Of a stretch of DNA of 50,749 nt, positions 50,304 to 50,749 are shown in pieces (position 1 is the stretch's first letter; each line of letters opens with the position of its first letter). The translations under genes and the position numbers were made by a program. The notes beneath the pieces were generated by a model, which saw only the letters and a program-made list of their open reading frames with translations, was not told where the DNA came from and did no database searches. The DNA comes from Pseudomonadota bacterium (GTDB lineage Bacteria; Myxococcota_A; Polyangia; Polyangiales; Polyangiaceae): assembly GCA_023428245.1 (NCBI GenBank), contig JAEYYX010000057.1:1-50749 (forward strand), given 5' to 3'.

Positions 50304-50749
50304 GCCCCTCGAGCGGCCGACGGGGGACGCTCGGGCCATCCATCCCATCCGTGGGACCTCGGCGGAGCCTTCGAGTGCGCTCGGCGGCGTGAGGTAGCGC
50401 TCGGCGGCGTGAGGTGCGCTCGGCGGCGTGAGGTGCGCTCGGCGGCGCGAGGTAGCGCTCGGCGGCGTGAGGTGTGAGGTGCGCTCGGCGGAGCCTTCGA
50501 GTGCGCTCGGCGGCGTGAGGTAGCGCTCGGCGGAGCCTTCGAGTGCGCTCGGCGGCGTGAGGTAGCGCTCGGCGGCGTGAGGTGCGCTCGGCGGCGCGAG
50601 GTAGCGCTCGGCGGCGTGAGGTGCGCTCGGCGGCGCGAGGTAGCGCTCGGCGGCGTGAGGTAGCGCTCGGCGGCGTGAGGTGCGCTCGGCGGCGCGAGGT
50701 AGCGCTCGGCGGCGTGAGGTGTGGTCGGCGGCGTGAGGTAGCGCTCGGG
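50304..50749. other. Gap with tandem repeat to the right edge
   Basis: The 446 bases after the second REC-EAL stop contain about 54 bases of unique sequence, then a repeat array that runs to the window edge. I see no gene on the plus strand, where stops recur in each unit. Confidence 0.7.
50358..50749. repeat. GC-rich minisatellite, 19-22-base units, with higher-order pattern
   Basis: By hand I parse 18 full units plus partial ends. Types: A gcgctcggcggcgtgaggta (20); B the same without the last a (19); C with gcgcgaggta at the end (20); D gcgctcggcgg then agccttcgagt (22); and one B with an extra gtgaggt-like tail (26). The order from 50377 is A B B C B+ D A D A B C B C A B C B A'. The core gcgctcggcgg is near constant, altered to gtggtcggcgg in the last unit. 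No spacers, so it is not a CRISPR array. It is cut by the window end. Confidence 0.93.

Noticed and set aside
50358..50749. CRISPR array
   Set aside because: Units abut each other without unique spacers and vary internally, and no cas genes are near.
12832..50749. Insertion sequences, prophage or integrase genes
   Set aside because: No transposase, integrase or phage structural protein was seen, and composition is even across the window.

Overview
The window is one continuous stretch of high-GC bacterial chromosome. It most likely comes from a myxobacterium-like member of the Myxococcota, with a Polyangiales-type flavour. The evidence is an FHA-domain sigma-54 activator, a Ser/Thr protein kinase with an extracytoplasmic tail, a PilZ protein, REC-EAL and multi-receiver histidine kinases, an ECF42-type sigma factor, an MXAN_0977-type di-heme enzyme with its MbnP-like partner, and several lipoproteins with Gly/Ser/Ala-rich linkers directly after the lipobox. 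The species cannot be named from the sequence alone.

Positions 1-12723 are the conserved translation/transcription block, all on the + strand: end of tuf, rpmG, tRNA-Trp(CCA), secE, nusG, rplK, rplA, rplJ, rplL, rpoB, rpoC, closed by a strong hairpin. Positions 12832-17200 hold three envelope genes: a large GT-C-like membrane protein with an N-terminal discoidin-like region and C-terminal 18-residue repeats, a small membrane protein, and a membrane-anchored HExxH peptidase. A minus-strand cluster follows (17212-20655): low-affinity iron permease-like protein, chorismate mutase, FHA sigma-54 activator and a VWA lipoprotein. Divergent from it are a large carboxypeptidase-regulatory-like/PDZ protein, an MscS-type channel and a Kazal-domain lipoprotein.

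Positions 26031-28924 form an ECF42-type module: SRPBCC and DoxX-like genes on the minus strand, DGPF/YCII and sigma factor genes on the plus strand. The shared intergenic region carries two identically spaced, outward-facing promoter-like motifs. After an acyl-CoA dehydrogenase and aroC comes a lipoprotein GH43/ricin-lectin glycosidase, then a translationally coupled MbnP/MbnH-type copper protein and di-heme enzyme pair. Next are mfd with a coupled upstream lipoprotein-like/anchored gene, a PilZ protein, tolB, a Ser/Thr kinase and a zinc-finger protein.

The right end (44759-50303) is a signalling cluster: a REC-REC-HisKA-HATPase-REC kinase, divergent from a degenerate histidine-kinase-like protein followed by two paralogous REC-EAL proteins. 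Together with the PilZ protein it points to c-di-GMP control. The last ~390 bases are a GC-rich tandem repeat with higher-order structure that runs off the window edge. Much of the region is ordinary core genome. The parts most worth a second look are the paired ECF42-like promoters, the degenerate kinase/REC-EAL cluster, the MbnP/MbnH pair and the terminal minisatellite.
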